From an uncultured Chitinophagaceae bacterium (GTDB lineage Bacteria > Bacteroidota > Bacteroidia > Chitinophagales > Chitinophagaceae): a stretch of DNA of 64,000 nt. Made by a program: the position numbers and the translations under genes. The stretch spans positions 1 through 64,000 of the forward strand of contig CALKVC010000239.1 of assembly GCA_937996595.1 (NCBI GenBank), read 5' to 3'. Positions 22,868-32,423 of the stretch are shown here, in pieces. The notes beneath the pieces were generated by a model that searched no databases, was not told the origin of the DNA, and saw nothing but the letters and a program-made list of their open reading frames with translations. How positions within the stretch are numbered: position 1 is the first letter of the stretch; the number at the start of each line of letters is the position of its first letter.

Positions 22868-24298
22868 TTATAGTTTCAACCCCTGGCCCTTGTAAAATTC
22901 CAGCACTTTCATCTTGAACACATAGTCGAACTGGTTGATGGAATATTCGAGCCTGGCCCTGAGCAGGTTGTTTTGTGCGGTAATCAGGTCAAATGAGTTT
23001 AACAGCCCAACATCAAACCTTTTTCCTGCATACTGGTATGTTTTTTCACTGGATTCCACGCCTTTTTTTGATGCATTGAATTTTTCCAGTGCAACCAGTG
23101 CAGCGGTATAGGCCTGGTAAATATCCTGTTTTAATTTCTGGTTATCCTGCTCTTTCTGCAATTGCAGGCTGCTTATATTCAGCCTGCTGCGTTCATACTG
23201 GGTACGCAGGCCATACCCGTTAAAGATGGGGACACTGATGCTGATTCCAACTGATTGCCTGAAATTGTCAGACAATTGTGTGCCGAAGCCCGGTTTTCCG
23301 TAAGTATAGTCATAAAAAGGCTGTAACGGGAACACTTCATAGCTGGTACTCCCCACCGTTACATTTCCGATTGGTGCATTGATTGGTGTGAAACCGGTTA
23401 TTTCCCTTGCCCTGTTGTTATAGGTGCTTCCCAAACTGCCATACAGGGAGAATGTGGGAAACATAGCGCCCCTGGCGGCTGCTTTAAATTTTTCAGCCGC
23501 TTTCAGTTTAAAGTCATTGAAACGCTGCAATGGCTGGTTAGCAATGGCCAGTTGATAAACATTTTCCGGCTGCAGGTCGGCGATGGGTTCCAGCGGAATC
23601 AGCTCAACCGGTGGTGTTTCTATTTCAAACGGGGCAGCCGCATCAATATTCAGGTATGATTTAAGGGTGAGGATGTTAAGTGTTACATTCCCCTTTGCCG
23701 CAATATAATTCCCACTGTCCTGCGCCAGCTGTGCTTCCAGTTGTACGGCATTCAGTTCGGGCAGTGATCCCGCATCAACCAGTTTCCTGGTATTTGAAAG
23801 CTGTGCCCGGGTTTGGGTAACTTGTACCAGGGTTATCTTTTCCTGTTCCATGGCCAGTAACACCTGCAGGTATCCGTTAGCTGCCGTTAGTGCGATATCG
23901 TTTTTAATCTTGTCAACATTGGCTTTCGCCGCCATCAATTCCCATTGGTTGCCTGCTATCGTATTTCTTTTGCTGAAAAAATTAAATATGTCGGCGCTGC
24001 TTTGTAATTGCAATCCCGAAGACAGATAAGTTTCGGTAATCCTGCTGAATGTGGTTGGGTCCTGGTTTAAACCGCTGCTGTAACCGGTGTTCCCGCTGAA
24101 AGTGGCATTTGGGAGTTGTGAAAGTTTGCTTTGCTTGAGGGTAAGCCCTGCCACTTTTGACTGAACTTCACTAAGCCTTACAGAAATATTATTCGCCATG
24201 GCATGGTCAACCACGGTACGCAGGTTCCATTTTTGCTGGGCATTGGCACCAACCGACAAGAGGCATATCAGTAGTAAGGTGCAAAATATTATACGCAT
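22868..24298 (-). CDS. TolC family outer-membrane channel protein
   Basis: A 476-residue outer-membrane efflux protein with a cleavable leader (cut after ANA or AQ near residue 20) and the two tandem OEP repeats of long helices. The C-terminal repeat has the typical RFDVGLLNSFDLITAQNNLL motif. It forms the outer tunnel of tripartite efflux. It lies 107 bp upstream of the adaptor gene on the same strand. Confidence 0.92.
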   Translation of the reverse strand: MRIIFCTLLLICLLSVGANAQQKWNLRTVVDHAMANNISVRLSEVQSKVAGLTLKQSKLSQLPNATFSGNTGYSSGLNQDPTTFSRITETYLSSGLQLQSSADIFNFFSKRNTIAGNQWELMAAKANVDKIKNDIALTAANGYLQVLLAMEQEKITLVQVTQTRAQLSNTRKLVDAGSLPELNAVQLEAQLAQDSGNYIAAKGNVTLNILTLKSYLNIDAAAPFEIETPPVELIPLEPIADLQPENVYQLAIANQPLQRFNDFKLKAAEKFKAAARGAMFPTFSLYGSLGSTYNNRAREITGFTPINAPIGNVTVGSTSYEVFPLQPFYDYTYGKPGFGTQLSDNFRQSVGISISVPIFNGYGLRTQYERSRLNISSLQLQKEQDNQKLKQDIYQAYTAALVALEKFNASKKGVESSEKTYQYAGKRFDVGLLNSFDLITAQNNLLRARLEYSINQFDYVFKMKVLEFYKGQGLKL

Positions 24299-24377
24299 AT
24301 GGCAAAAATATAATTTCCTGAGGTAAAGCGGCGTATTCTATTGTATAAACGGCAATTATCAGGTAATTTTAAGGATT

Positions 24378-25538
24378 TCATAAGCCTGCAAGCGCCTGTT
24401 CCAGGTCTTTTATGAGGTAGGCGGGGTCTTCCAGCCCAACATATAGCCTTATCATCCGGTGGTCCGTATTGCTTTTATCAAAAGCTTCTTTTTTTATACC
24501 GGCGGCTCGTGGAATAACCAGGCTTTCGTGTCCGCCCCAACTAACTGCAAGGAGTATATGTTCCAGGTTATTGCAGAATGTCTCAATTTCGGCTAAGCCG
24601 GCATTTTTTATGATGAATGTGAGCAAGCCGCAGGCACCGTCCATTTGTTGCCTGGCCAAATCATACTGGCTAAAAGTATCATCAAAAGGAAATATTACCT
24701 TTTCAACGTTAGGGTGCTGCTTCAGGTAATCAACAACCTGCCTGGTTGAGCGGCTTATCTGCGCTAACCTTACCGGTAATGTTCTTAAACCCCGGAGGAG
24801 CAGCCAGGCGTTGAAAGGCTGAATGCCGCTTCCGGCGCAAAGGTATTCACTGTTGAAAATTTTTCTGATCATGCCGGCATGGCTGCTCAATACGCCGGCA
24901 ATAGTATCGCTATGGCCGCTGATATATTTGGTGGCAGACTGTATAGAGATGTCAATTCCCATTTCCACCGGCCGCTGATATAACGGTGTGCAATAACTGT
25001 TATCGCAGATACTGATAATGTTTTCTGACCTGGCCAGGTCTGCAACCGCTTTCAGGTCCTGTAAGGCAAAATCCCAGCTATTGGGGCTTTCCAGGTAAAT
25101 CACTGATGTATTTGGTAGAATGGCCCTTTCAAAGTTTTCAATCTGGCTGCCATCTATGTAAGTAGTTGTAATGCCATAGCGGGGCAATATATCATTGAAT
25201 AATTTTTGTGCCCATGTGTACGGGTTCTTAACGCTTACTATATGGTCGCCCGATTTAACATTGGCCATAACAGCCATATATATGGCAGCTGCACCACTGT
25301 TTAAAACCAGGCAATCTTCGGCGCCGTCCAGGGCAGCCAGTTTTTTGCTTATGATGTCAACGGTTGGGTTCCTGCCCCTGCTGTAGAGGAATTCCGAGTA
25401 TTCGTCGTCCAGGGCATGGCGCAATTTCTCAACAGATTCAAAACAGAAATTGCTAGTCTGCATGATAGGCGCAGCAACCGCATTGAAATAATTTTCGCGG
25501 TCTTCTGCCAGTTCATTTATGATGTATGAAATATCCAT
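24378..25538 (-). CDS. Cys/Met metabolism PLP-dependent enzyme (cystathionine gamma-synthase/lyase type)
   Basis: A 386-residue PLP enzyme of the Cys/Met transsulfuration family. The cofactor lysine is K204 in SATKYISGHSD; the phosphate-binding SGAAAIYMAV at 81-90 and D179 in ICDNSYCTP fit the fold. It acts in the cytoplasm on homocysteine, cystathionine or a related thioether; the exact reaction cannot be fixed from sequence. It starts only 10 bp after the amino-acid permease stop, which suggests a common transcript and an amino-acid substrate brought in by the permease. Confidence 0.88.
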   Translation of the reverse strand: MDISYIINELAEDRENYFNAVAAPIMQTSNFCFESVEKLRHALDDEYSEFLYSRGRNPTVDIISKKLAALDGAEDCLVLNSGAAAIYMAVMANVKSGDHIVSVKNPYTWAQKLFNDILPRYGITTTYIDGSQIENFERAILPNTSVIYLESPNSWDFALQDLKAVADLARSENIISICDNSYCTPLYQRPVEMGIDISIQSATKYISGHSDTIAGVLSSHAGMIRKIFNSEYLCAGSGIQPFNAWLLLRGLRTLPVRLAQISRSTRQVVDYLKQHPNVEKVIFPFDDTFSQYDLARQQMDGACGLLTFIIKNAGLAEIETFCNNLEHILLAVSWGGHESLVIPRAAGIKKEAFDKSNTDHRMIRLYVGLEDPAYLIKDLEQALAGL

Positions 25539-25548
25539 CTTATGCTGT

Positions 25549-26889
25549 TTATGATTTACTCCGGGTTGTAAGATATTTTACTGCAAAGTATAAAACGATG
25601 AATAATGCAAGTATGCCCAGGCCTGTTAATGCCGTAAAAGGTTTATCTATGAAAATACTGATGGCTACAAAAATATAAGATGCTATAAATACCAGCGGCA
25701 TCAGCGGGTACAACTTCATCTTATAGATTCCGGTATTATCCAACGCCGCGGTACGTTTTCTTAAGATGAAAATAGTGGCAGCCGACAATACCATACCAAA
25801 GCAATCAAGAAAAATGGTGAAACTCAGTATCTCGTCAAAAGTTTTAGCCCAGAAAACAATCAGTGCGCACAGGGCTGCAAAAACACTCAGGGATGTTAGC
25901 AGCACTTCCGTACGTATTGTTCTTTTTGCAAATTGGGTTGGCAATACCCCTTCTTCACTCATGGCCTGCATCACCCGGGGGTTGCTCATCAGCAGCACAT
26001 TTACATAGGCCAGCACCGACAGGAATAGCAATACCGATAAAATATTCCCGGCGGCGCTCCCAAATACATGCCCGGCCATCACCGATGCAATGCCCTTTGC
26101 GTCTTTCAGGTTTTCAAAACCTATAATCTTTACGTATGCGTAATTGATAGTTAGATACAGCAGGATGATGATGGATATGCCTATGAAAATGCTTTTAGGG
26201 ATATTTTTGGCCGGGTCTTTCACTTCTTCGCCAAAATTGATCGACTGCTGGTAACCGCCATAAGTAAATGAAACAGCTACCAGGCCGATGCCGAATGCCT
26301 TTATGTATTCCAACAGGGTAGGGTTAACCGTCGTGTCTCCAGAAGCAGTAATCTCCGGGCTGTTAACGGCAAAGAACAAAGGCGTGATCAGCAGCAGAAT
26401 CAGGCAAATCTTAATGATGGTAAGGATATTCTGTGTACGGGCACTCATTTTTAAACCAAGCAGGTTAATGCCGTAAAAAAGCAGGATAGAAAAAATGGCT
26501 ATCATAACCTGGATGCTTTCCGTATGGCCGGAACCGGGCATGATTACCCTGATGATGTATTCGGCGCCGATCAGTGCAACACCTGCCAGCGATGCGGCAT
26601 TGGAAATTAGGATGATACAATTTACGCCAAATGCAATGGAAGGATGGTAGGCATAGGAAAATATCTTATAATAACCCCCTGTAACAGGGTAGCGGCTGCC
26701 AATTTCAGCGTATGTTAACGCTCCGCACAAGGCGATGATGCCACCCGCAATCCAGGCAGCAAAAAAAATGGCTGGTGTAGGTGATGCTGCGGCTACATTG
26801 GCAGGTGTCCGGAAAATACCCATTCCTATTACAAAACTTACCATGATCATGGTGAAGTCGAAAGCGTTCAGTTTCGATTTTAAAGCCAT
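25549..26889 (-). CDS. APC superfamily amino-acid permease
   Basis: An inner-membrane transporter of about 446 residues with twelve hydrophobic segments; the start at 26889 gives MALKSKLNAFDFTMIMVSFV, the usual short cytoplasmic N-terminus, in preference to the upstream in-frame codon at 26928. The first helix has the unwound G-x-G-I motif (VIGMGIFRTP) that binds the amino-acid backbone in the APC fold, and helix 2 the SRYPVTGGYYKIF-type segment. Substrate unknown. It is followed closely by the Cys/Met PLP enzyme. Confidence 0.9.
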   Translation of the reverse strand: MALKSKLNAFDFTMIMVSFVIGMGIFRTPANVAAASPTPAIFFAAWIAGGIIALCGALTYAEIGSRYPVTGGYYKIFSYAYHPSIAFGVNCIILISNAASLAGVALIGAEYIIRVIMPGSGHTESIQVMIAIFSILLFYGINLLGLKMSARTQNILTIIKICLILLLITPLFFAVNSPEITASGDTTVNPTLLEYIKAFGIGLVAVSFTYGGYQQSINFGEEVKDPAKNIPKSIFIGISIIILLYLTINYAYVKIIGFENLKDAKGIASVMAGHVFGSAAGNILSVLLFLSVLAYVNVLLMSNPRVMQAMSEEGVLPTQFAKRTIRTEVLLTSLSVFAALCALIVFWAKTFDEILSFTIFLDCFGMVLSAATIFILRKRTAALDNTGIYKMKLYPLMPLVFIASYIFVAISIFIDKPFTALTGLGILALFIVLYFAVKYLTTRSKS

Positions 26890-26980
26890 ATTTTGAAGGT
26901 AAGCTTTTTTGTAATGTATCAAATGCATGGAAAAATTGAATTTATCCGCTGAATTGACGGTTTATAAGGGGTAAAATGAT

Positions 26981-27012
26981 TTGTAAGCCGATTGAATAAT
27001 TGATTATTTTTG
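26981..27012 (+). promoter_or_regulatory. Bacteroidota-type promoter
   Basis: TTG (26981-26983), a 21-base spacer and TATTTTTG (27005-27012) match the -33 and -7 consensus. The start codon at 27030 follows 18 bases after the -7 box. Confidence 0.6.
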
Positions 27013-27029
27013 CAAAAAATAAAATTATT

Positions 27030-27422
27030 ATGAAATCAATTATTCGTTTAATCGTTATCGTGCTGGCCATGTTTCCGGCCATCGGTTTTGCACAAACAGC
27101 TAAAACTACCTGGCCTGAACTGAAAGCATTTCATGCGCTGATGTCTAAAACTTTTCACCCGGCAGAGGAAGGTAATTATGAACCTTTGAAAATAAAGGCA
27201 GATAGCCTGCTGATGGCAGCCAAGGCCTGGAAGGAATCCAAGATACCCGATACATACAAACCCAAGGAAACCGCCGAAACATTAACCAAGTTACTGGAGC
27301 AATGCATCGTGCTGGAAGGCGCTGTTAAAGCAAAAGCGGATGATATGAAACTGAAAGTGCTGATAACTGATGCACACGAACTGTTTCATAAAATAGTGGG
27401 AGAGTGTAAAAAAGAAGATTAA
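27030..27422 (+). CDS. Small exported helical protein, function unknown
   Basis: A 130-residue protein beginning at the ATG at 27030, which gives a clear signal peptide (MKSIIRLIVIVLAMFPAIGF, cut before AQT). The mature part is helical and lysine-rich with conserved-looking HALMSKTFHPAEEGNYEPLK and a single late HELFHKIVGECKKE segment. The pattern is reminiscent of a four-helix bundle (cytochrome c'-like without a heme CxxCH motif), but no family is firmly recognised. It stands alone between a promoter and a terminator. Confidence 0.75.
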   Translation: MKSIIRLIVIVLAMFPAIGFAQTAKTTWPELKAFHALMSKTFHPAEEGNYEPLKIKADSLLMAAKAWKESKIPDTYKPKETAETLTKLLEQCIVLEGAVKAKADDMKLKVLITDAHELFHKIVGECKKED

Positions 27423-27445
27423 TTGCGGGTAAAGAAAATATATAA

Positions 27446-27475
27446 GGGGCTGTTATCAATAACAGCCCTTTTTTT
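27446..27475 (+). terminator. Intrinsic terminator
   Basis: GGGCTGTTAT-CA-ATAACAGCCC (27447-27468) followed by seven T bases. It closes the small exported-protein gene. Confidence 0.92.
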
Positions 27476-27515
27476 ATGTGTATAAATTTTTCGTAAGCAT
27501 AAATATCAAACCATT

Positions 27516-27523
27516 TACATTTG
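27516..27523 (+). promoter_or_regulatory. -7 box upstream of the cobalamin riboswitch
   Basis: TACATTTG matches the Bacteroidota -7 consensus exactly, and transcription would start near 27530, just where the riboswitch fold begins. No good -33 TTG is seen at the expected distance. Confidence 0.4.
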
Positions 27524-27712
27524 CAGCGGTTCGGTTCCCGGAAAACGGGATTAAAAGGGAAGTCCGGTACATTCCGGCGCTATCCCCGTAGCTGTAATAA
27601 CCTCCTTTACCTTATGGTATCGGAACACGCTGATTCTTCGCGCCACTGTTTTAAAAACGGGAAGGCAATCAGGTGAGGTTGAGCCAGAAGACCTGCCAGA
27701 CCAGTTAACAAT
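27524..27712 (+). promoter_or_regulatory. Cobalamin (vitamin B12) riboswitch
   Basis: The segment carries the ordered hallmarks of the class: GGGAA...CCGGT near 27557, the CCCCGTAGCTGTAA core (27584-27597), CGCCACTG (27640-27647), GGGAAGGC (27659-27666) and the B12 box GCCAGAAGACCTGCC (27682-27696). It lies about 120 bp upstream of the BtuB-like receptor gene, so B12 would repress the receptor. Boundaries are approximate. Confidence 0.92.
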
Positions 27713-27833
27713 CATTCAAAGCTTTCGGGTGAAAAGCATGGAGTGTAAAAGCTGCAAAGCATTTATATTTCAATTCCCGGTTTGTACCGGGTAAAGTTTT
27801 CCACGAAAGCAGTCACCAAAAAAATTTTCACAG

Positions 27834-29768
27834 ATGAAAATGAAATTTTTTATGCTGGCTGCTGTATTAACAGGCAGTTCTGCATATGCACAAAAAGACA
27901 GTACCAGGCAACTGGACGAAGTGGTGGTAACAGCAACCAGGAACCCCATCAAACAATCACTAACAGGCAAGGTTGTAACCGTTATCAACCGGCAGGAACT
28001 GGACCGGCACACGGGAAAAACCCTCACGGATGTTCTAAACACACAGGCTGCATTGATTGTAAACGGCAGTGGCAATACGGCAGGCACCAACCAGGATGTG
28101 TACATGCGTGGCGCATCTGCCGGTAAAACCCTGGTACTTGTTGACGGTATTCCTGTTTATGACGCATCCGGCATCAGCGGGGCTTATGACCTCAATTTTA
28201 TTCCGATTGACCAGGTTGAACGCGTAGAAATTGTAAAAGGAAGCTTGTCCACTTTATACGGTAGTGACGCCATCGCCGGAGTTATTAATATCATAACCAA
28301 AAAAGGCGATGCAAAAAAGATAAGCCTTACAACAGACCTGGCAGCTGGTACATACGGAAGTTTTAAAGGAACCGCTGCTGTGAGCGGAACGATTGCTAAA
28401 ACGGCGTATAATATACAGTACAGCCATTTGTCAAGCCGCGGCTTCTCCTCCGCATCCGATGAAACAGGAAACGGGCAGTTCGACAATGACGGTTTTAAGC
28501 AGCATGTGGTAAGGGCAAATATAAACCAGCAGGTAGGGAAAAAACTGGCGTTAAGGCTGTCATCTCAATTCAGCAGGTATAAAGCCGATTCTGATGCCGG
28601 GCCTTATACGGATGATGCGGATTATACGGTGAGCACCGAAAACCTGCTGGCAACTATCGGTGCCGATTACACGATAGGTAACACTGCTTTACATATGAAT
28701 TACAGTTTTAACAAAGCGCAAAGAAATTACCTTGATGATTCGCTGTCTGCGCCGGGTTTTAACTATTTCAGCAAAGGCGCGTACATGGGTAAATCGCATT
28801 TTGCAGAATTATACGGCAATATTTCCCTCGGCAGGCATATTGAACTGATGGCAGGAGCTGATTACAGGAAGCAGGTTACTGACCAGGATTATTTTTCATT
28901 AAGCAGCTTCGGGCCTTACAGCACTGCATTAGGCGACAGTGCCAGCGTTCAGCAACTTGGGGTGTATGCGTCAATAACGCTTAAGGGCCTTGCCGGATTT
29001 AGCGCTGAGCTGGGCGGCCGGTATAATAATTTTAACAAGTATGGCAATGTGTTCACCTATTCATTTAACCCTTCTTATGTGATAGCCAAAAAAGTTAAGC
29101 TGTTTGTCAATATCGCATCAGGTTTTAAAGCGCCCTCCCTGTACCAGGTTTATTCCGAATACAGGAATCCGTATACAGAACTGAAACCGGAACAATCTTT
29201 CAGTTTCGAAGGCGGTGTACAGTATAAGAAGGAAACAGTTAACCTGCGGGCTGTTTATTTTATCAGGAACATTAAAAACAATATAGAATTTTTCAGCGCC
29301 GGGCCGCCCAATTATGAAAGCTATTATGTGAATGCCAGCCGGCAAAAAGATAAAGGTTTTGAACTGGAGGCTTCTGTTTACATGGGTAAACTTACCCTGA
29401 GTGCGAATTATACAAACCTCGACGGAAAGATAACGTCACCGATTAACAATAAGGACACCACTTTTTTTAACCTGTACAGGAGGCCAAGGCAATTGATAAA
29501 CCTGAATGCCGGTTTCTTAATCAGCAAAGGATGGCAGTTGAATGCCGGTATACAAAGTGTTGGAAAGCGAATGGAAGCTGTGTTTGGGGCGCCTCCGGTA
29601 GAGATGCCTGCGTATTATACCTGGAATATCTATTCTTCTTTTTCTATAAACAGGATGATAAAACTGTTTGCCGATTTCAGGAATGTTACCGACGAACAGT
29701 ACCAGGAAGTAAGGGGATATAACAGCCGCCGTTTCAATTTCATGGCCGGTCTTTCCCTGAAATTCTGA
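27834..29768 (+). CDS. btuB: TonB-dependent receptor, BtuB-like (vitamin B12 uptake)
   Basis: A 644-residue outer-membrane receptor: signal peptide cut after YAQ (residue 20), a TonB box near LDEVVVTATR (27-37), plug domain (40-155; GKTLVLVDGIPVYDASG, DQVERVEIVKGSLSTLYGSD, IAGVINIITKK) and a 22-strand barrel ending in FNFMAGLSLKF. The size matches BtuB (about 600 residues), and control by a cobalamin riboswitch makes cobalamin or a related corrinoid the likely ligand. Transport across the outer membrane is energised by TonB. Confidence 0.92.
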   Translation: MKMKFFMLAAVLTGSSAYAQKDSTRQLDEVVVTATRNPIKQSLTGKVVTVINRQELDRHTGKTLTDVLNTQAALIVNGSGNTAGTNQDVYMRGASAGKTLVLVDGIPVYDASGISGAYDLNFIPIDQVERVEIVKGSLSTLYGSDAIAGVINIITKKGDAKKISLTTDLAAGTYGSFKGTAAVSGTIAKTAYNIQYSHLSSRGFSSASDETGNGQFDNDGFKQHVVRANINQQVGKKLALRLSSQFSRYKADSDAGPYTDDADYTVSTENLLATIGADYTIGNTALHMNYSFNKAQRNYLDDSLSAPGFNYFSKGAYMGKSHFAELYGNISLGRHIELMAGADYRKQVTDQDYFSLSSFGPYSTALGDSASVQQLGVYASITLKGLAGFSAELGGRYNNFNKYGNVFTYSFNPSYVIAKKVKLFVNIASGFKAPSLYQVYSEYRNPYTELKPEQSFSFEGGVQYKKETVNLRAVYFIRNIKNNIEFFSAGPPNYESYYVNASRQKDKGFELEASVYMGKLTLSANYTNLDGKITSPINNKDTTFFNLYRRPRQLINLNAGFLISKGWQLNAGIQSVGKRMEAVFGAPPVEMPAYYTWNIYSSFSINRMIKLFADFRNVTDEQYQEVRGYNSRRFNFMAGLSLKF

Positions 29769-29793
29769 TCATATAAAAGATATATCTTTCCTT

Positions 29794-30003
29794 ATGCACA
29801 AGCATGAAGAAAAACAATGTGGCCGCTGCAATCGTTTTTTCGAATGCCGGGCGGGGAACATCAGTATATGCCAGTGTACCCAGGTAGTTATACCCGATGC
29901 GTTGGCTCACCATATAGCTATGGTTTACCAGGATTGCCTGTGCCTGAACTGTTTACAGGAATTAAAGGAAGGGTATAGTTCAGGAATCAATATCCCCGGT
30001 TAA
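29794..30003 (+). CDS. Cysteine-rich CWC family protein
   Basis: A 69-residue cytoplasmic protein with cysteines in the arrangement of the CWC family: C-GR-C (residues 9-12), C18, then ICQCTQVV (26-29) and a late CLCLNCL cluster (48-53). Probably a small metal-binding domain of unknown role. It begins 25 bp after the BtuB-like gene and may share its riboswitch-controlled transcript. Confidence 0.75.
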   Translation: MHKHEEKQCGRCNRFFECRAGNISICQCTQVVIPDALAHHIAMVYQDCLCLNCLQELKEGYSSGINIPG

Positions 30004-30100
30004 ACAATGATGATTGAAGCGCCCGGAATCTTTTACCGGTAAGGCAAGATTTCAGCCTCTTTTTCGTTTAAATGGTTGAAATTTATATCCTCACGCAGTC

Positions 30101-32365
30101 ATGGGAAAATTCACCGGCTTTTTGTTCATACTACTTGCTTTAGCATGTGCCTGTAATTCGCAGCACATCATCAGGGGGAAGGTTTTGGGTAATTTTCAGA
30201 AACCCCTGGATGCTGTGAGTGTTACTGCCGGAGCAAGCAGTACTGGTACATTAACAGATTCGGCAGGAAATTATGTGATACAGGTTGCTTCACTTCCGGT
30301 AATTATTTCGTTTAGCCATATAGGTTATGAAACTGTTATGCTGCAGGCCGGTCATGAACATATGCCCGATGTGGTAATGAAGCAATCAGGTTTTAACCTG
30401 GCTGAAGCCATTGTACAGTCATTTGAAAGGAACACTAACAAAAAGAATATTGCCGCTGCGGTAACTGTGCTCGATAAGGCAACACTGGAGCGTTTTGGCG
30501 GCCACTCATTCATTCCTGCCGTTAATACCGTTCCGGGTGTAAAGATGGATGAACGCAGCCCCGGCAGCTACCGGCTAAGCATCCGGGGCAACCTGCTTCG
30601 TTCTACTTTTGGTGTGAGGAACGTAAAGGTTTACTGGAACGGCATTCCCTTTACAGATGCCAATGGAACCACCTACCTGAATGAACTTTCCATACATGAT
30701 ATTGGCAAGATTGAGATACTGAAAGGTCCGGCAGGCAGCATGTATGGCCCCGGTACCGGTGGTGTTGTTTTGCTCAGCAGCCATCCGCCGGCAGAAAAAG
30801 GCAATCACCTGGCATTCAAATTAACTGGCGGCAGTTATGGCGCTTTTTCGGCATTTGCATCTTATAACCGAAATACAGAAAAAGCATCAACGGGCTTGTC
30901 TTTCACCCATCAGCAAAATGACGGATACCGCACACACACCCGCCTGCGCAGGGATGTAGTAAACCTTACAGGCATATATAATATTGGTGAAAGGCAGGTG
31001 ATCCGAACCAATATTTTCTATAGTGATCTTTTTTATCAGACACCGGGCGGATTAACATTTGCAGAAATGATTACAGATCCCAAACAGGCCAGACCCGCAG
31101 CAGGTATATTCAACGGTGCGGTGGCACAACAGGCGGCCTTATATTTGAAAACTGTTTATGCAAGTGTGGCAAATGAGTTTCGGTTTAACAACAGATGGGA
31201 TAACAGCACATCCCTCTATATGTCTAATACAGCATTCCGTAACCCCACCATCCGTAATTATGAGAAGAAGGCTGAAAACGGGTTTGGTGCCCGAACGGTT
31301 ACAAAATATGTGAACAAGTCGCTCACCGTGGTTTTCGGCGCCGAATACCAGTATGGTTTTGTACGTGCACGTACTTTTGCTAATAAGACTGGCCAGGCAG
31401 ACAGCCTGCAGTTTCATGATGAGATCAGTTCCAGGCAGTTCAATATTTTTTTGGAAGCCGATTACAGCCTTGGTTATAACCTGTTTATACAGGCTGGTGT
31501 GAGTTATAATAGTTTCCATTATGGGTTTAAGCGCCTGAATCAGATTTATCCGGAAAAGCAGCAAAGCGGTTTCAGTCCGCAGGTGGTTCCCAGGTTTTCG
31601 TTGCTTAAGAAAATTAGGAATAAGGCCAGTATATATGTTGCTACCGGTAACGGATATTCGCCGCCAACGATCGATGAGGTTAGGGCCGGCGATGGCATTT
31701 TCAATTACAGGCTTAACGCCGAAACCGGGTTTAATGTGGAAGCCGGTATAAAAGCGGATCTTTTCCATAACCGGCTTTCTGTTGATGCATGCCTGTACTG
31801 GTTCAGGCTTGGCAACACCATCGTTAGCCGGAGAGATGCTTCGGGGGCCGATTATTTTGTAAACGCAGGTAAAACACGCCAGCGTGGATATGAAATTGCA
31901 TTACATTATTTACCGGTACAGAATAACAGCCGGTTTACCCGTTTGCTGAAGATATGGATAAATTATACGAACATACATGCCAGGTTTGTTAATTATGTTC
32001 AGGGCACTGCAGTGTACGATGGCAACAGGCTTACCGGCACCCCTCCCGATGTGGCGGTTTTAGGTGCTGATATCATTACTGCCCCGGGCCTGTATGCAAA
32101 CATAACAGCCAGCTATACCGCAAAGATACCTTTGAATGATGCCAACAGTGTGTTTGCCACAGATTACCGGTTGTTGTTTTTTAAAACAGGCTATAAGGCA
32201 AGGTTGTCAAAAAAGGTTCATGCTGATTTTTTCTGCTCGTTTGAAAAGAGTTTTAATGACCAATACAGTTTGGGTAACGACCTGAATGCGGCGGGGAACA
32301 GGTTTTATAACCCGTCAGCCGGTCAATTGATCTATGCGGGCATATCACTGAAGGCATCGTTATAA
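30101..32365 (+). CDS. TonB-dependent receptor with carboxypeptidase-like N-terminal domain
   Basis: A 754-residue outer-membrane receptor. Leader residues 1-17 end at an LACACNS lipobox-like or signal peptidase site. A CarboxypepD_reg domain follows (22-95; GKVLGNFQKPLDAVSVTAGA), then a plug (115-225; HSFIPAVNTVPGVKMDERSP, IHDIGKIEILKGPAGSMYGP) and barrel. It looks like the siderophore/metal receptor type (FecA-like). It lies 97 bp after the CWC gene on the same strand as btuB, so a link with cobalamin or metal uptake is possible but not shown. Confidence 0.88.
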   Translation: MGKFTGFLFILLALACACNSQHIIRGKVLGNFQKPLDAVSVTAGASSTGTLTDSAGNYVIQVASLPVIISFSHIGYETVMLQAGHEHMPDVVMKQSGFNLAEAIVQSFERNTNKKNIAAAVTVLDKATLERFGGHSFIPAVNTVPGVKMDERSPGSYRLSIRGNLLRSTFGVRNVKVYWNGIPFTDANGTTYLNELSIHDIGKIEILKGPAGSMYGPGTGGVVLLSSHPPAEKGNHLAFKLTGGSYGAFSAFASYNRNTEKASTGLSFTHQQNDGYRTHTRLRRDVVNLTGIYNIGERQVIRTNIFYSDLFYQTPGGLTFAEMITDPKQARPAAGIFNGAVAQQAALYLKTVYASVANEFRFNNRWDNSTSLYMSNTAFRNPTIRNYEKKAENGFGARTVTKYVNKSLTVVFGAEYQYGFVRARTFANKTGQADSLQFHDEISSRQFNIFLEADYSLGYNLFIQAGVSYNSFHYGFKRLNQIYPEKQQSGFSPQVVPRFSLLKKIRNKASIYVATGNGYSPPTIDEVRAGDGIFNYRLNAETGFNVEAGIKADLFHNRLSVDACLYWFRLGNTIVSRRDASGADYFVNAGKTRQRGYEIALHYLPVQNNSRFTRLLKIWINYTNIHARFVNYVQGTAVYDGNRLTGTPPDVAVLGADIITAPGLYANITASYTAKIPLNDANSVFATDYRLLFFKTGYKARLSKKVHADFFCSFEKSFNDQYSLGNDLNAAGNRFYNPSAGQLIYAGISLKASL

Positions 32366-32401
32366 TTACTTCATCCAGGTTATGTACCGTGCTGTATATG
32401 C

Positions 32402-32409
32402 TATATTTG
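32402..32409 (+). promoter_or_regulatory. -7 promoter box before marC
   Basis: TATATTTG matches the TAnnTTTG consensus and lies 15 bp before the marC start codon, giving a very short leader. No matching -33 box is obvious. Confidence 0.45.
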
Positions 32410-32423
32410 CATAAATTGTTTAC

